Below the pieces are notes generated by a model. That model searched no databases and was not told the DNA's origin. It saw only the letters and a program-made list of their open reading frames with translations. Below, in pieces: positions 7,407 to 14,448 of a stretch of DNA of 37,269 nt (positions within the stretch are counted from its first letter, which is position 1; the number at the start of each line of letters is the position of its first letter). The stretch is from the NCBI GenBank assembly GCA_023663285.1, contig JAMPHT010000033.1, forward strand, positions 1 to 37,269. Direction: 5' to 3'. The stretch is from Bacillota bacterium. GTDB lineage: Bacteria; Bacillota; Clostridia; Lachnospirales; Lachnospiraceae. The position numbers and the translations under genes were made by a program.

Positions 7407-7964
7407 TCACGAGCAGTCACAGGTATTTTCCGGCTTGCGGGTCAACTCATAGGAATCTGCGTAATCGCTGCAATGCAGTACGGGAATCAGGGGATCCGGC
7501 TGGGCAAGCGTCTTTCGGACGTCAATGACTCTCTGATTGGCGCTTCCTTTCCAGAGCAGCTTTGCATCTTTTTCTTCCTCATGGAACTCTCCGTCCACCA
7601 CCACATCCACAAACCGCATCATGGGGTAATACAAAATATTCTCCCAGGAATCTCCCGTATACAGCCAGATGGTTTTCTGCGGGTACTTTTCCCTGATCTC
7701 GGCCATCAACTCCCGCACCCCGATCCTGTTGGCAGGATGCAGAGGATCTCCCCCTGAAAATGTAATGCCGGAAATATAAGGTTTTTCCAACTGTTCAAAA
7801 ATTTCCTCTTTGGCGCTGTCGTCAAAAATAAGCCCGCCGTCCGGATCCCAGGTGACAGGGTTCTGGCAGTTCTTGCAGCAATGACCGCAGCCCGCCACCC
7901 ACAGCACCACCCGCAGTCCGTCGCCGTTCTTCATATCATCTTTCGTTATATCATGATACCTCAT
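7407..7964 (-). CDS. nrdG: Anaerobic ribonucleoside-triphosphate reductase activating protein
   Basis: This radical SAM enzyme makes the glycyl radical on NrdD. The [4Fe-4S] motif is the NrdG form of C-x3-C-x2-C, seen in AGCGHCCKNCQN. GITFSGGDPLHP is the SAM-binding GGD-type motif. YPQKTIWLYTGDSWE and VDVVVDGEFHEEEKD are also standard. Length, 185 residues, is slightly above average. The ATG at 7964 was chosen; GAAGGA lies 12 bases upstream, so the spacing is long. nrdD lies upstream on the same strand but 588 bp away, separated by a tandem repeat array, whereas the two genes usually adjoin. No separate promoter was found. Confidence 0.94.
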   Translation of the reverse strand: MRYHDITKDDMKNGDGLRVVLWVAGCGHCCKNCQNPVTWDPDGGLIFDDSAKEEIFEQLEKPYISGITFSGGDPLHPANRIGVRELMAEIREKYPQKTIWLYTGDSWENILYYPMMRFVDVVVDGEFHEEEKDAKLLWKGSANQRVIDVRKTLAQPDPLIPVLHCSDYADSYELTRKPENTCDCS

Positions 7965-8030
7965 ACCATATCTTATTCCTTCCAATTATTCTTCCATGCA
8001 AAATCTTCCGTGAAACTCCCCGCCCAGAAA

Positions 8031-8440
8031 CTGATTTCGGCTGGCACTTTCCACAGAGTCTGACAACTCCCAAAAAACGCTCCTTCCACGGGAAAAATCC
8101 GCTCTACCGGTCTTTCGGAGACTGATTTCGGCTGACGCCTTTCACAGAGTCTGACGACTCCGGGAAGAACGCCCCTTCCACGGAAAGAATCCGCTCTGCC
8201 GGTCCTTCGGAGACTGATTTCGGCTGACGCCTTTCACAGAATCTGACGACTCCGGGAAGAACACCCCTTCCACGAAAAGAATCCGCTCTGCCGGTCCTTC
8301 GGAGACTGATTTCGGCTGAAGCCTTTCATAGAGTCTGCCAACTCCGGGAAGAACGCCCCCCTCCACGGAAAGAATCCGCTCTGCCGGTCCTTCGGAGACT
8401 GATTTCGGCTGACACTTTCCACGGAGTCTAACGACTCCGG
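8031..8440 (-). repeat. Tandem repeat array, ~92-bp unit, about 4.5 copies
   Basis: Units begin with CTGATTTCGGCTG (plus strand) at 8031, 8122, 8214, 8306 and 8399, giving periods of 91, 92, 92 and 93 bp. Each full unit contains a GAGTC-n4-GACTC hairpin, GGGAAGAAC, CCGCTCTGCCGGTCCTTCGGAGA and the CTGATTTCGG block. The period is not a multiple of three, so a coding role is unlikely, although short frames do run through it. The outermost units differ most and the inner ones least, as expected from unequal crossing-over. The array fills most of the 588-bp gap between nrdD and nrdG; 7965-8030 shows nothing recognisable. Confidence 0.92.
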
Positions 8441-8552
8441 GAAGAACGCCTCTAAAGAGGCGTTGTTCAGTGTGAGATTTAGAATTTCTCCGCGAAACAG
8501 CCTATGCTGTGAGCGAAAATTGCCGAAGGCAATTAGAAATTCTTCTCACACT
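8421..8552 (-). repeat. Composite palindromic 3'-end element, copy E1 (after nrdD)
   Basis: Three hairpins follow one another. Outer stem: 8469-8489 with 8535-8552, AGTGTGAGA-type arms, enclosing small hairpins such as ATTGCCgaAGGCAAT. Middle stem: AACGCCTCT / AGAGGCGTT (8445-8464). Third: GGAGTC / GACTCC (8423-8438). On the minus strand the element starts at the base after the nrdD stop codon and runs straight into the 92-bp tandem array, which reuses the third hairpin. Related copies lie at 14372-14448 and 17683-17808. Confidence 0.8.
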
Positions 8553-10742
8553 TTACATGGACTTCCTCTCCGCGATCTCCGCCATCTTTGCATCATTCAG
8601 CCTGGTATCCCCATGCACACGGGAATAGGACAGGTAGCCGTTCATACGGTCGATCTTTGTCAGATTCCGGCTGCCGCACTTGGGACACACATCCATCTCC
8701 AGCTCCTGGTGGCCGCAGTCGTCACAATATGCCAGGGACAGGTTCACTCCCTCATAGAATCCCATATCCATAGCCCGGTGGATCAGAGTCTTGATGGCAT
8801 CTATATTATAATCGATAGGATATTTCACATACTGTATCTTGCCGCCGTTGCAGAGATTCCAGAAGCGGTCCTCCTTGTCCTGCTTTTCGATGGGCGTGAT
8901 ATCCTCGGACACATGGCAGTGGAAGCTGTTGCTCACATACTCCCTGTCGGACACCCCTTCCACAATGCCGTACTTTTTCCTGAACTGCTTTACCTGCACG
9001 CCGCAGAGATTCTCCGCAGGGGTCCCGTATATGGCATAGAGGTTCCCGTCCTCCTCCTTGAATTCGTTTACCTTTGCATTGATGTACTCCATGACCTCCA
9101 GCGCGAACTCGCCGTCCTCCACCAGAGACTTTCCGTTGTAAAGCTCCTGCAGTTCATTCAGAGCCGTGATACCGAAGCTGGCGGTAGCAGACTTAAGCAA
9201 AGGCTTGATCTTGTCATGGAGTCCCAGATGCCCTCCAAGGAAGCCGCCCTCGCAGTATGCCAGAGGATTGGTGGAGGCCCGCATCTCCCCCAGATAAGCA
9301 TAGGTTCTGATATGCAGCTGGCGGATCAGGTTCAGATAGTAATCCAGCACCTCATAAAAGTCTCTGCTTTCCTTCCGCGCCTTTGCCAGGATCATGGGCA
9401 AATGCAGGGACACCGCGCCGATATTGAAACGCCCTACAAATACAGGCACATCTTTATCATCCGCCGGATGCATACCGCCTCTCTCATACCAGGGAGACAG
9501 GAACGCCCGGCAGCCCATGGGCGAAATGATCTTTCCGTACTGCTTGTATATGCCTGCCACATAGCCTTTTCCGGTCAGGCTCAGCCAGTCGGGGTACATG
9601 GTCTTGGCGGAACACTTTACCCCCGCTTCAAACACATCCTCCAGGGGCTTTCCCGGCCCGTGAAGATTCTCGTCATATAAAAATACGATCTTAGGAAAAA
9701 GAACGGGCTTCTTACAGTCCTTCTTGCCCTGTCCCCGCCTTCTCACATTCAGCATGGTGATGGTAGCCAGCTTTGCGAATCTTCCGGTGCCCGTCCCCGC
9801 CGTAACGGTGATAAAGGGATAGTCTCCCCGGCTGCTTCCTACGGTGTTGAACTTGTACTCCCAGCCCTGAAAGCCCTGCTCAAACTCCCGCACCACATCC
9901 GCGTAAGCCTCCGCCTCCGCCGTGTCCCTGTCGATCCCCAGACGGATGTATTTGTCCACGTATTTATCATAGGACTTTTCCGCATAGGGCTCCAGGATCA
10001 GATCCACGCTGGGTACGGTGAATCCGCCGTACTGCTGGCTGGCGGCGCTTAAGACGATATCTCCGATCACGTCAAAGGCCACATCCAGAGACTTGGGCTC
10101 GTTGTACCACACATTTCCCATCTCGAAGCCGCCCTCCAGCACGTGCTGCACATCGAAAAGGCAGCAGTTCATGGTATCCCTTCTGGCGGACATATCATGT
10201 ACATAAATATAACCGTCCCGGCAGGCCTGGATCTCCTCCGTGGTCAGGAAAAACTTCTGGTACAGCTCCTTGTTCAGCTGATTAAAGATCAGGCTCCGTT
10301 TGGTAGCCACCAGGGCGGAATCCGTATTGGCATTCTCCTTGTCCCCGATGTACATGATGGACTGGCTCTTCTTGTACACATCATCCAGCATCCGCACAAA
10401 ATCCTGCTTATAGTTGCGGTAATCCCTGTAGCTTTTTGCCACCACAGGCTTTACCTGCTCCAAGGCGCTCTCCACGATATTATGCATGACGGGAATGGGG
10501 ATCTCATCCACATCCATCTCGTCCACCTTTTCGACCACATACCGGCAGATATTGCTTTCCTCCTCGCCGGTGAATTTCGTCAGCGCCCGGTAGGCGCTCT
10601 TTGCCACCGCGTTGATGACCTTCTGCACGTTAAAGATCTCCCGGCTGCCATCCTTTTTGATCACATACACATCTCTCTTGGGCTTAAACGCCTCGCCATA
10701 ATCAATATCTCCGGTAGCCGCCTGGTCAAAATTACTGCTCAT
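8553..10742 (-). CDS. nrdD: Anaerobic (class III) ribonucleoside-triphosphate reductase
   Basis: The enzyme reduces NTPs to dNTPs without oxygen, using a glycyl radical and, in this class, usually formate. An ATP-cone regulatory domain lies at about residues 20-110 (VYVIKKDGSREIFNVQKVI). The barrel domain includes NTVGSSRGDYPFITVT, PKIVFLYDENLH and GNLYAIYGTPAENLCG. Near the end the structural zinc ligands are seen in YCDDCGHQE and DVCPKCGSRN, followed by the glycyl radical site RMNGYLSYS (Gly about 702 of 729). The ATG at 10742 was chosen because the upstream open frame holds non-coding repeats and regulator sites; AGGGATGGAAAG precedes it. nrdG lies downstream. Transcription starts about 280 bases upstream, next to candidate NrdR boxes. 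Confidence 0.95.
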   Translation of the reverse strand: MSSNFDQAATGDIDYGEAFKPKRDVYVIKKDGSREIFNVQKVINAVAKSAYRALTKFTGEEESNICRYVVEKVDEMDVDEIPIPVMHNIVESALEQVKPVVAKSYRDYRNYKQDFVRMLDDVYKKSQSIMYIGDKENANTDSALVATKRSLIFNQLNKELYQKFFLTTEEIQACRDGYIYVHDMSARRDTMNCCLFDVQHVLEGGFEMGNVWYNEPKSLDVAFDVIGDIVLSAASQQYGGFTVPSVDLILEPYAEKSYDKYVDKYIRLGIDRDTAEAEAYADVVREFEQGFQGWEYKFNTVGSSRGDYPFITVTAGTGTGRFAKLATITMLNVRRRGQGKKDCKKPVLFPKIVFLYDENLHGPGKPLEDVFEAGVKCSAKTMYPDWLSLTGKGYVAGIYKQYGKIISPMGCRAFLSPWYERGGMHPADDKDVPVFVGRFNIGAVSLHLPMILAKARKESRDFYEVLDYYLNLIRQLHIRTYAYLGEMRASTNPLAYCEGGFLGGHLGLHDKIKPLLKSATASFGITALNELQELYNGKSLVEDGEFALEVMEYINAKVNEFKEEDGNLYAIYGTPAENLCGVQVKQFRKKYGIVEGVSDREYVSNSFHCHVSEDITPIEKQDKEDRFWNLCNGGKIQYVKYPIDYNIDAIKTLIHRAMDMGFYEGVNLSLAYCDDCGHQELEMDVCPKCGSRNLTKIDRMNGYLSYSRVHGDTRLNDAKMAEIAERKSM

Positions 10743-11022
10743 TCTTTCCATCCCTTCTGATTTTATTTCTTCAAAACACCGCGAAATTTTCCTGTCCGAC
10801 ACACGCTTCCGGACCATCTGCGCTGCAGAACATCGGGCCGTTTTGTTCCGCATAACCGGAACCCCTGCACTATATGGCATCGGGTCCCCCATCCTACGGG
10901 CCCTCCTGCACCGCAGAACATCGGGCCGTCTTTCGGCCGCCTGCTTCGCAGATTCCCCCTCAAGGGCCGCATACAAAATATTGTTTTTCACATTTCGCCC
11001 GACCCCTATATATTGTGTCGTC
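10743..11022 (-). other. Long 5' leader of nrdD with short direct repeats and hairpins
   Basis: Between promoter and start codon lie about 280 bases. A near-identical segment occurs twice (10817-10840 and 10908-10930, plus-strand core GCAGAACATCGGGCCGT). Each copy folds into a small CTGC-n3-GCAG hairpin. Other hairpins are GGCCG/CGGCC near 10924-10938 and GTTCCG/CGGAAC near 10846-10863. The frame stays open through the leader, but codon content and the repeats argue against translation. I did not recognise a known riboswitch class. Confidence 0.5.
10971..11018 (-). promoter_or_regulatory. Candidate pair of NrdR boxes
   Basis: Two 16-bp sites, 11003-11018 (minus strand ACACAATATATAGGGG) and 10971-10986 (minus strand AAACAATATTTTGTAT), have centres 32 bp apart, close to three helical turns. 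NrdR, the ATP-cone repressor of ribonucleotide reductase genes, binds paired 16-bp boxes with a similar AT-rich dyad at such spacings. The sites lie just downstream of the nrdD promoter. Each matches the consensus imperfectly. Confidence 0.45.
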
Positions 11023-11029
11023 ATCTAAC

Positions 11030-11058
11030 AGTATAAGGAAGAATTTATCTCTTGTCAA
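11030..11058 (-). promoter_or_regulatory. Sigma-A promoter of nrdD
   Basis: On the minus strand TTGACA (11053-11058) and TATACT (11030-11035) are separated by exactly 17 bp, one of the best promoters in the window. Confidence 0.8.
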
Positions 11059-11082
11059 GGAACATGATAAAAAAATGTGTAC

Positions 11083-11121
11083 AAAAAAGGCACCTGAATT
11101 TTAGAAATAAATTCAGATACC
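11083..11121 (-). terminator. Terminator of the WYL regulator gene
   Basis: A 13-bp stem with two G-T pairs joins 11089-11101 and 11109-11121. On the minus strand it is followed by TTTTTTG. It starts four bases after the regulator's stop codon. Confidence 0.85.
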
Positions 11122-11125
11122 TGAT

Positions 11126-12166
11126 TCAATCCCCCGCTTTTTCCGGATTCCGCACCGGCAATTCCGGCAGCTCCGCCGTCAGCTGCATGGTGGTCACAAT
11201 GTCGGTAAGCCAGCTCCTGTACTGCTCCTTCACCGAAGAGGGACCAAGCACCACCGCTTCTCTGCCAATGCCTGCCAGCCATCCGAAGAACTGGCCGCTG
11301 ACCGCTACCCTTACCCGAATGCGGAAAATTCTATCTGTCATGGGGCGGATATCCGCATCCCGGCCAAAGCGATCCAGCACCACTCCCACCAGTCTGTTGG
11401 GGAACTGCAGCGTCACCGTCTCCAGATCGCCGCTGAACATCCCGAAGGTCTGGTTGGTATAGACCGCCGGATCTATCTCCGAGAACTGCTCCATTCCTTC
11501 TCTGGGTTCCTTCAGCACCTTCACCTGGCCCATTTTGTCCACCCGGTAGTGCTTCATGATGCCGTCCGCTCCGTCATATGCTGCCAGATAGTAATTTTCT
11601 TCCTTCCATATCAACGCCCAGGGACTGGCCTGCTTTCTGCTCCCCACCCGCGGCGCAAGTTCTTTCTTCATATTCCAGTCCAGATACTGGAACTCGATCT
11701 GCCGGTTCCCCTGTATCGCCTTATGGATCGTATCAATGCTATAGTAGATACTCTCATTCTCTGTCTTGATACGGCCTGCCACATAGACCTGCCTCTGCAG
11801 CTTTCCGGCGTCATGCTTTCCCGCCATATGCTCCAGCTTCTTGATCAGGCTTCTGGACTTCCTGGTGGTAATGAATCGGGAGGATTGCACTGCGTCTACC
11901 AGCAGCTTTAACTCAGCCAGTTCAAACTCTCTGCTTGCCAGATAGTAGCCGCCTCCAAGCCTGTTGTGCACCTGGATGATGTCATAGCCGAAATCGCAAA
12001 GCTTCTCTATGTCATCATAAATACTCTTCCGCTCCGAATGAATGTCCTGAGCTTCCAGATACGCAATGATTTCCGCCGTACTCACCGGATGGTTCTCATC
12101 TGTATTTTCCGTCAGAAGCTTTATGATATATAAAAGCTTCAGCTTTTGCCCCGCCGACTTTGCCAT
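11126..12166 (-). CDS. WYL-domain transcriptional regulator
   Basis: This 346-residue protein has an N-terminal helix-turn-helix (about 8-75, VSTAEIIAYLEAQDI and RKSIYDDIEKLCDFGYDI) followed by GGGYYLA, the usual wing. The central WYL domain contains PWALIWKEENYYLAAYD and the RVDKMGQVKVL strand, and a WCX-like C-terminal part ends the protein. WYL proteins respond to ligands, often nucleic acids or nucleotides, and control stress or defence genes. The ATG at 12166 follows GGGGG with a nine-base gap. It is the second gene of an operon behind a 55-residue membrane protein and has its own terminator. The regulon is not deducible here; autoregulation is possible. Confidence 0.9.
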   Translation of the reverse strand: MAKSAGQKLKLLYIIKLLTENTDENHPVSTAEIIAYLEAQDIHSERKSIYDDIEKLCDFGYDIIQVHNRLGGGYYLASREFELAELKLLVDAVQSSRFITTRKSRSLIKKLEHMAGKHDAGKLQRQVYVAGRIKTENESIYYSIDTIHKAIQGNRQIEFQYLDWNMKKELAPRVGSRKQASPWALIWKEENYYLAAYDGADGIMKHYRVDKMGQVKVLKEPREGMEQFSEIDPAVYTNQTFGMFSGDLETVTLQFPNRLVGVVLDRFGRDADIRPMTDRIFRIRVRVAVSGQFFGWLAGIGREAVVLGPSSVKEQYRSWLTDIVTTMQLTAELPELPVRNPEKAGD

Positions 12167-12184
12167 ATCAAAAAACCCCCGGAA

Positions 12185-12352
12185 TTATGCCTCCTGCTTT
12201 TCCTCCGAAACCTCAAGAGCCGCATTCTTCGCGTTCTTTTTCTTGGCCATGGTGATACCGATAAATATTGCCACTGCGCATACCGCTGCAATGATCAGCA
12301 TCAGCAGTCCGTAAGACAAAAACATTCTACCAAATTCAATCAGTTTTCCCAT
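12185..12352 (-). CDS. Small single-pass membrane protein, function unknown
   Basis: This 55-residue protein starts at the ATG at 12352, nine bases after GAGG, and stops at 12185, 18 bases before the WYL regulator. One hydrophobic segment spans about residues 11-34 (SYGLLMLIIAAVCAVAIFIG), followed by a basic stretch, MAKKKNAKNA, and an acidic tail ending EEKQEA. The basic stretch after the helix suggests the C-terminus is in the cytoplasm. It has its own strong promoter, so it is very likely expressed. No family was recognised. Its coupling to the WYL regulator suggests a shared stress or signalling role, but that is inference. Confidence 0.72.
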   Translation of the reverse strand: MGKLIEFGRMFLSYGLLMLIIAAVCAVAIFIGITMAKKKNAKNAALEVSEEKQEA

Positions 12353-12388
12353 AATTTAAGACCTCGCTTCTGTTTCTGATATAATTAC

Positions 12389-12417
12389 AGTATAACAAGC
12401 CTGTCCGTTTCCGTCAA
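12389..12417 (-). promoter_or_regulatory. Sigma-A promoter of the small membrane protein / WYL operon
   Basis: On the minus strand TTGACG (12412-12417) and TATACT (12389-12394) are separated by 17 bp. The start codon lies about 37 bp downstream. Confidence 0.75.
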
Positions 12418-12504
12418 GTGCGGCGCCGCGTTTATTTCCGGTCTCGTGATCGTCTCCGTCTCGTACTATTCGTTACTTATTTTCAAGCTAAGGCTTTCGA
12501 TTTT

Positions 12505-12561
12505 GATTCCCGCGAACAATGAGCCAAGTGTCATGCCTGCATCGGGGTTGATGTGTCAAAC
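12505..12561 (-). repeat. Degenerate TTGGCT-core repeat, copy D2
   Basis: On the minus strand this stretch reads TTTGACAC, then GCATGACACTTGGCTCATTG, then TTCGCGGGAATC. It resembles D1 and D3 in block order (TTGAC, then a GCAT block, then ACTTGGCT, then CGCGGG) but is more diverged. It begins at the stop codon of the MutS-like gene. Confidence 0.4.
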
Positions 12562-14244
12562 AACTCCCCAGCTTCCTGTGGCAAGGAACTGCTCCGCCTG
12601 CCGGAAGGCGCAGTCCGTGATCTTACTGTCATAGCCCATCAGCTCCAACAGCCTGATAGCGTTCCTGCCGGATGCCTTTCCTGCCTGCAGACGATAATTA
12701 AAGCTGATATCGCCGTCCCGCACATCCTCCTCAAAGTGATAATTGTCAAAATCCTCCTGCAAAAGCTCCGTCAGTTCAATATCGTGGGTGGCTGCAAAGC
12801 AGAATATCCCCCCCAGAGACTTTAATATCTGAGTGGACGCCGCGATCCGCTCCACCGTATTGGTCCCCCGCAGCACCTCATCCACCACGCACAAAACAGG
12901 CCCATCCCCCGACGCCGCCGCATCCAGGATCCGCTTGAGGGCCTTGATCTCTACGATATAATAGCTCTCTCCCCCCGCCAGGTCATCCCGCAGAGCCATG
13001 GAGGTGTAGACCCGGAAAAAGGGCGCCCGGTAGCCCTCTGCCGCACAGGTATTTATGGATTGGGCCAATATGGCGTTGACTGCCACCGTCTTTAAAAATG
13101 TGGACTTGCCGGAAGCATTGGAGCCGGTGAGCAGCACCCCCCGCCCGGCAGAAATGCTGTTTTTCACAGGCTGTTCCAGCATGGGATGATACCCTTCCCG
13201 CAGGGTCACTCCACAGTCCTCTCCAAATTCCGGTCGGCACCAGCCGTTTTTCAGGGACTCCCTGAATATCCACACGGAAACGGCCGCTTCCAGATACCCA
13301 AGGGTACTGATAAGGCTGTCCACATCCTCCACATACTGCCGCAGCACACGGAGCATCTGGTTAAACTTGATCAGATCCACATGAAAAACCATGCGGATAT
13401 AGTCCATAAAGATCCCGATAATATCCCCGGAAGCATTTCCGCCCCTGGCGGAGCTGGAATTCATGACCCAGAAGCTGTTCCGTCTCAATGCCTGAAGCCG
13501 TTTCTTATGAAAGCGGATCGCTTCCAACTCCTCCCTGCATCCCGAAAGCCCTGTTTTTTCCAGCTCGTCACAGACCCCCAGCAGGCGTATGACATAGGCA
13601 AAGCTGATGATATAGGGGTCGATCTCGCCCTTCTCCTTAAAGTAGGACGCAATATTGTAACACATCAGCATAATGATCCCGGTGATTCCCAGAGGGAACT
13701 GTATCCAGCACAGAGCGATCAGCGGCAGAAAGAGAAGATCCAGAAACAGATGTTTTCTGCTGCTACGCTCCCCCAGGTAATCCAGGTTATCTATGTAATC
13801 ATAGAGAGAATATTTTCCCGTATGACCCAGCTTGTCCATACAGAACTGAAACCGCACCCGCTCCTTAGGGTTTTCGCCGAAAAAGCTGACCTTCCGCTCA
13901 AAGCGTTCCAGCTCTTCCTTTTTCCGGCTCAAAGTCCGCAGCCTGTAATACAGATACTCCTCCCCGGTGGCGGAAAGGGTATAGTTCATCCGCTTGAAGA
14001 TCTCATCCATCCCAAGATCGTTCCAGGTGATATCGTCGATCTGCCCCTCTTCCTGATGCCGCCTGTAAAAGCTGTCCAGCTTTTCAAAGCGTTCCGCGGC
14101 ATATTTTTTATCTGCAAGCTTCAAATAATCCTTCTGCAGCCTGGCAATAAAATCTTTTTTTTCTTTTTTGGCGCGGCGGACCTCCAGGGCAAATACCAGG
14201 ATCACAAACGCCCCCAGGGCCGCCGCCAGCAAAACATACTCCAT
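12556..14244 (-). CDS. Membrane-anchored MutS-family ATPase (MutS domain V only)
   Basis: The C-terminal half is a MutS-type ABC ATPase: Walker A TGSNASGKST (373-382), the DDLAGGESYYIVE signature (420-432), Walker B VLCVVDEVLRGTN and FAATHDIELTEL. The N-terminal half is not a mismatch-recognition domain; it has a hydrophobic segment at residues 3-20, charged helices, and a hydrophobic hairpin at about 168-196. At 562 residues it lacks the mismatch-binding and connector domains of MutS1 and the Smr domain of MutS2. Relatives are annotated as DNA mismatch repair protein MutS in Firmicutes, but a repair role is unproven. The ATG at 14244 follows GGAGGTTTGG. It is a monocistronic gene or nearly so. 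Confidence 0.88.
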   Translation of the reverse strand: MEYVLLAAALGAFVILVFALEVRRAKKEKKDFIARLQKDYLKLADKKYAAERFEKLDSFYRRHQEEGQIDDITWNDLGMDEIFKRMNYTLSATGEEYLYYRLRTLSRKKEELERFERKVSFFGENPKERVRFQFCMDKLGHTGKYSLYDYIDNLDYLGERSSRKHLFLDLLFLPLIALCWIQFPLGITGIIMLMCYNIASYFKEKGEIDPYIISFAYVIRLLGVCDELEKTGLSGCREELEAIRFHKKRLQALRRNSFWVMNSSSARGGNASGDIIGIFMDYIRMVFHVDLIKFNQMLRVLRQYVEDVDSLISTLGYLEAAVSVWIFRESLKNGWCRPEFGEDCGVTLREGYHPMLEQPVKNSISAGRGVLLTGSNASGKSTFLKTVAVNAILAQSINTCAAEGYRAPFFRVYTSMALRDDLAGGESYYIVEIKALKRILDAAASGDGPVLCVVDEVLRGTNTVERIAASTQILKSLGGIFCFAATHDIELTELLQEDFDNYHFEEDVRDGDISFNYRLQAGKASGRNAIRLLELMGYDSKITDCAFRQAEQFLATGSWGVV

Positions 14245-14371
14245 CCAAACCTCCACGCCGTCGTAAAAGCAGAACTTATTCTGATTTTGTGCCATTACAC
14301 GGCTTATTGGAATCACAATATGCTTTCAGCAAGTACATGATTCCGAAAAGGGACTGAATTAATGACTTTGG

Positions 14372-14448
14372 GAAGAATCGCGCAGCGATTCTTCGAGGCG
14401 AAACTTAGATTTTCTTAGGCATAAAATGCCTTAGAAAATCTTTTCGCC
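14372..14448 (-). repeat. Composite palindromic 3'-end element, copy E3 (after the NCS2 gene)
   Basis: A long hairpin pairs 14397-14403 with 14442-14448 (GGCGAAA / TTTCGCC) and, inside it, 14407-14422 with 14426-14441 (16 perfect pairs). A second hairpin, GAAGAATCGC / GCGATTCTTC, lies at 14372-14394. On the minus strand the element starts at the base after the permease stop codon. The second hairpin is identical in its arms to that of the copy at 17683-17808. The GGAGTC hairpin of the other copies is not preserved here. Confidence 0.8.

Noticed and set aside
8142-8422. Short minus-strand frames through the tandem repeats
   Set aside because: The period is not a multiple of three, the peptide changes frame between units, and no start signals are seen.
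8031-8440. Possible CRISPR array
   Set aside because: Units of about 92 bp repeat over their full length with no unique spacers, and no cas genes are present.
8463-9680. A 405-codon plus-strand open frame
   Set aside because: It is antisense to nrdD, whose motifs are complete, and its translation has no recognisable domain; it begins inside a repeat element.
10743-11024. In-frame N-terminal extension of NrdD by 94 residues
   Set aside because: The segment contains candidate NrdR boxes, duplicated hairpins and no family similarity; the ATP-cone begins soon after the chosen start.
13186-14340. A 384-codon plus-strand open frame
   Set aside because: It is antisense to the MutS-like ATPase gene and reflects its codon bias; no ribosome binding site or family pattern.
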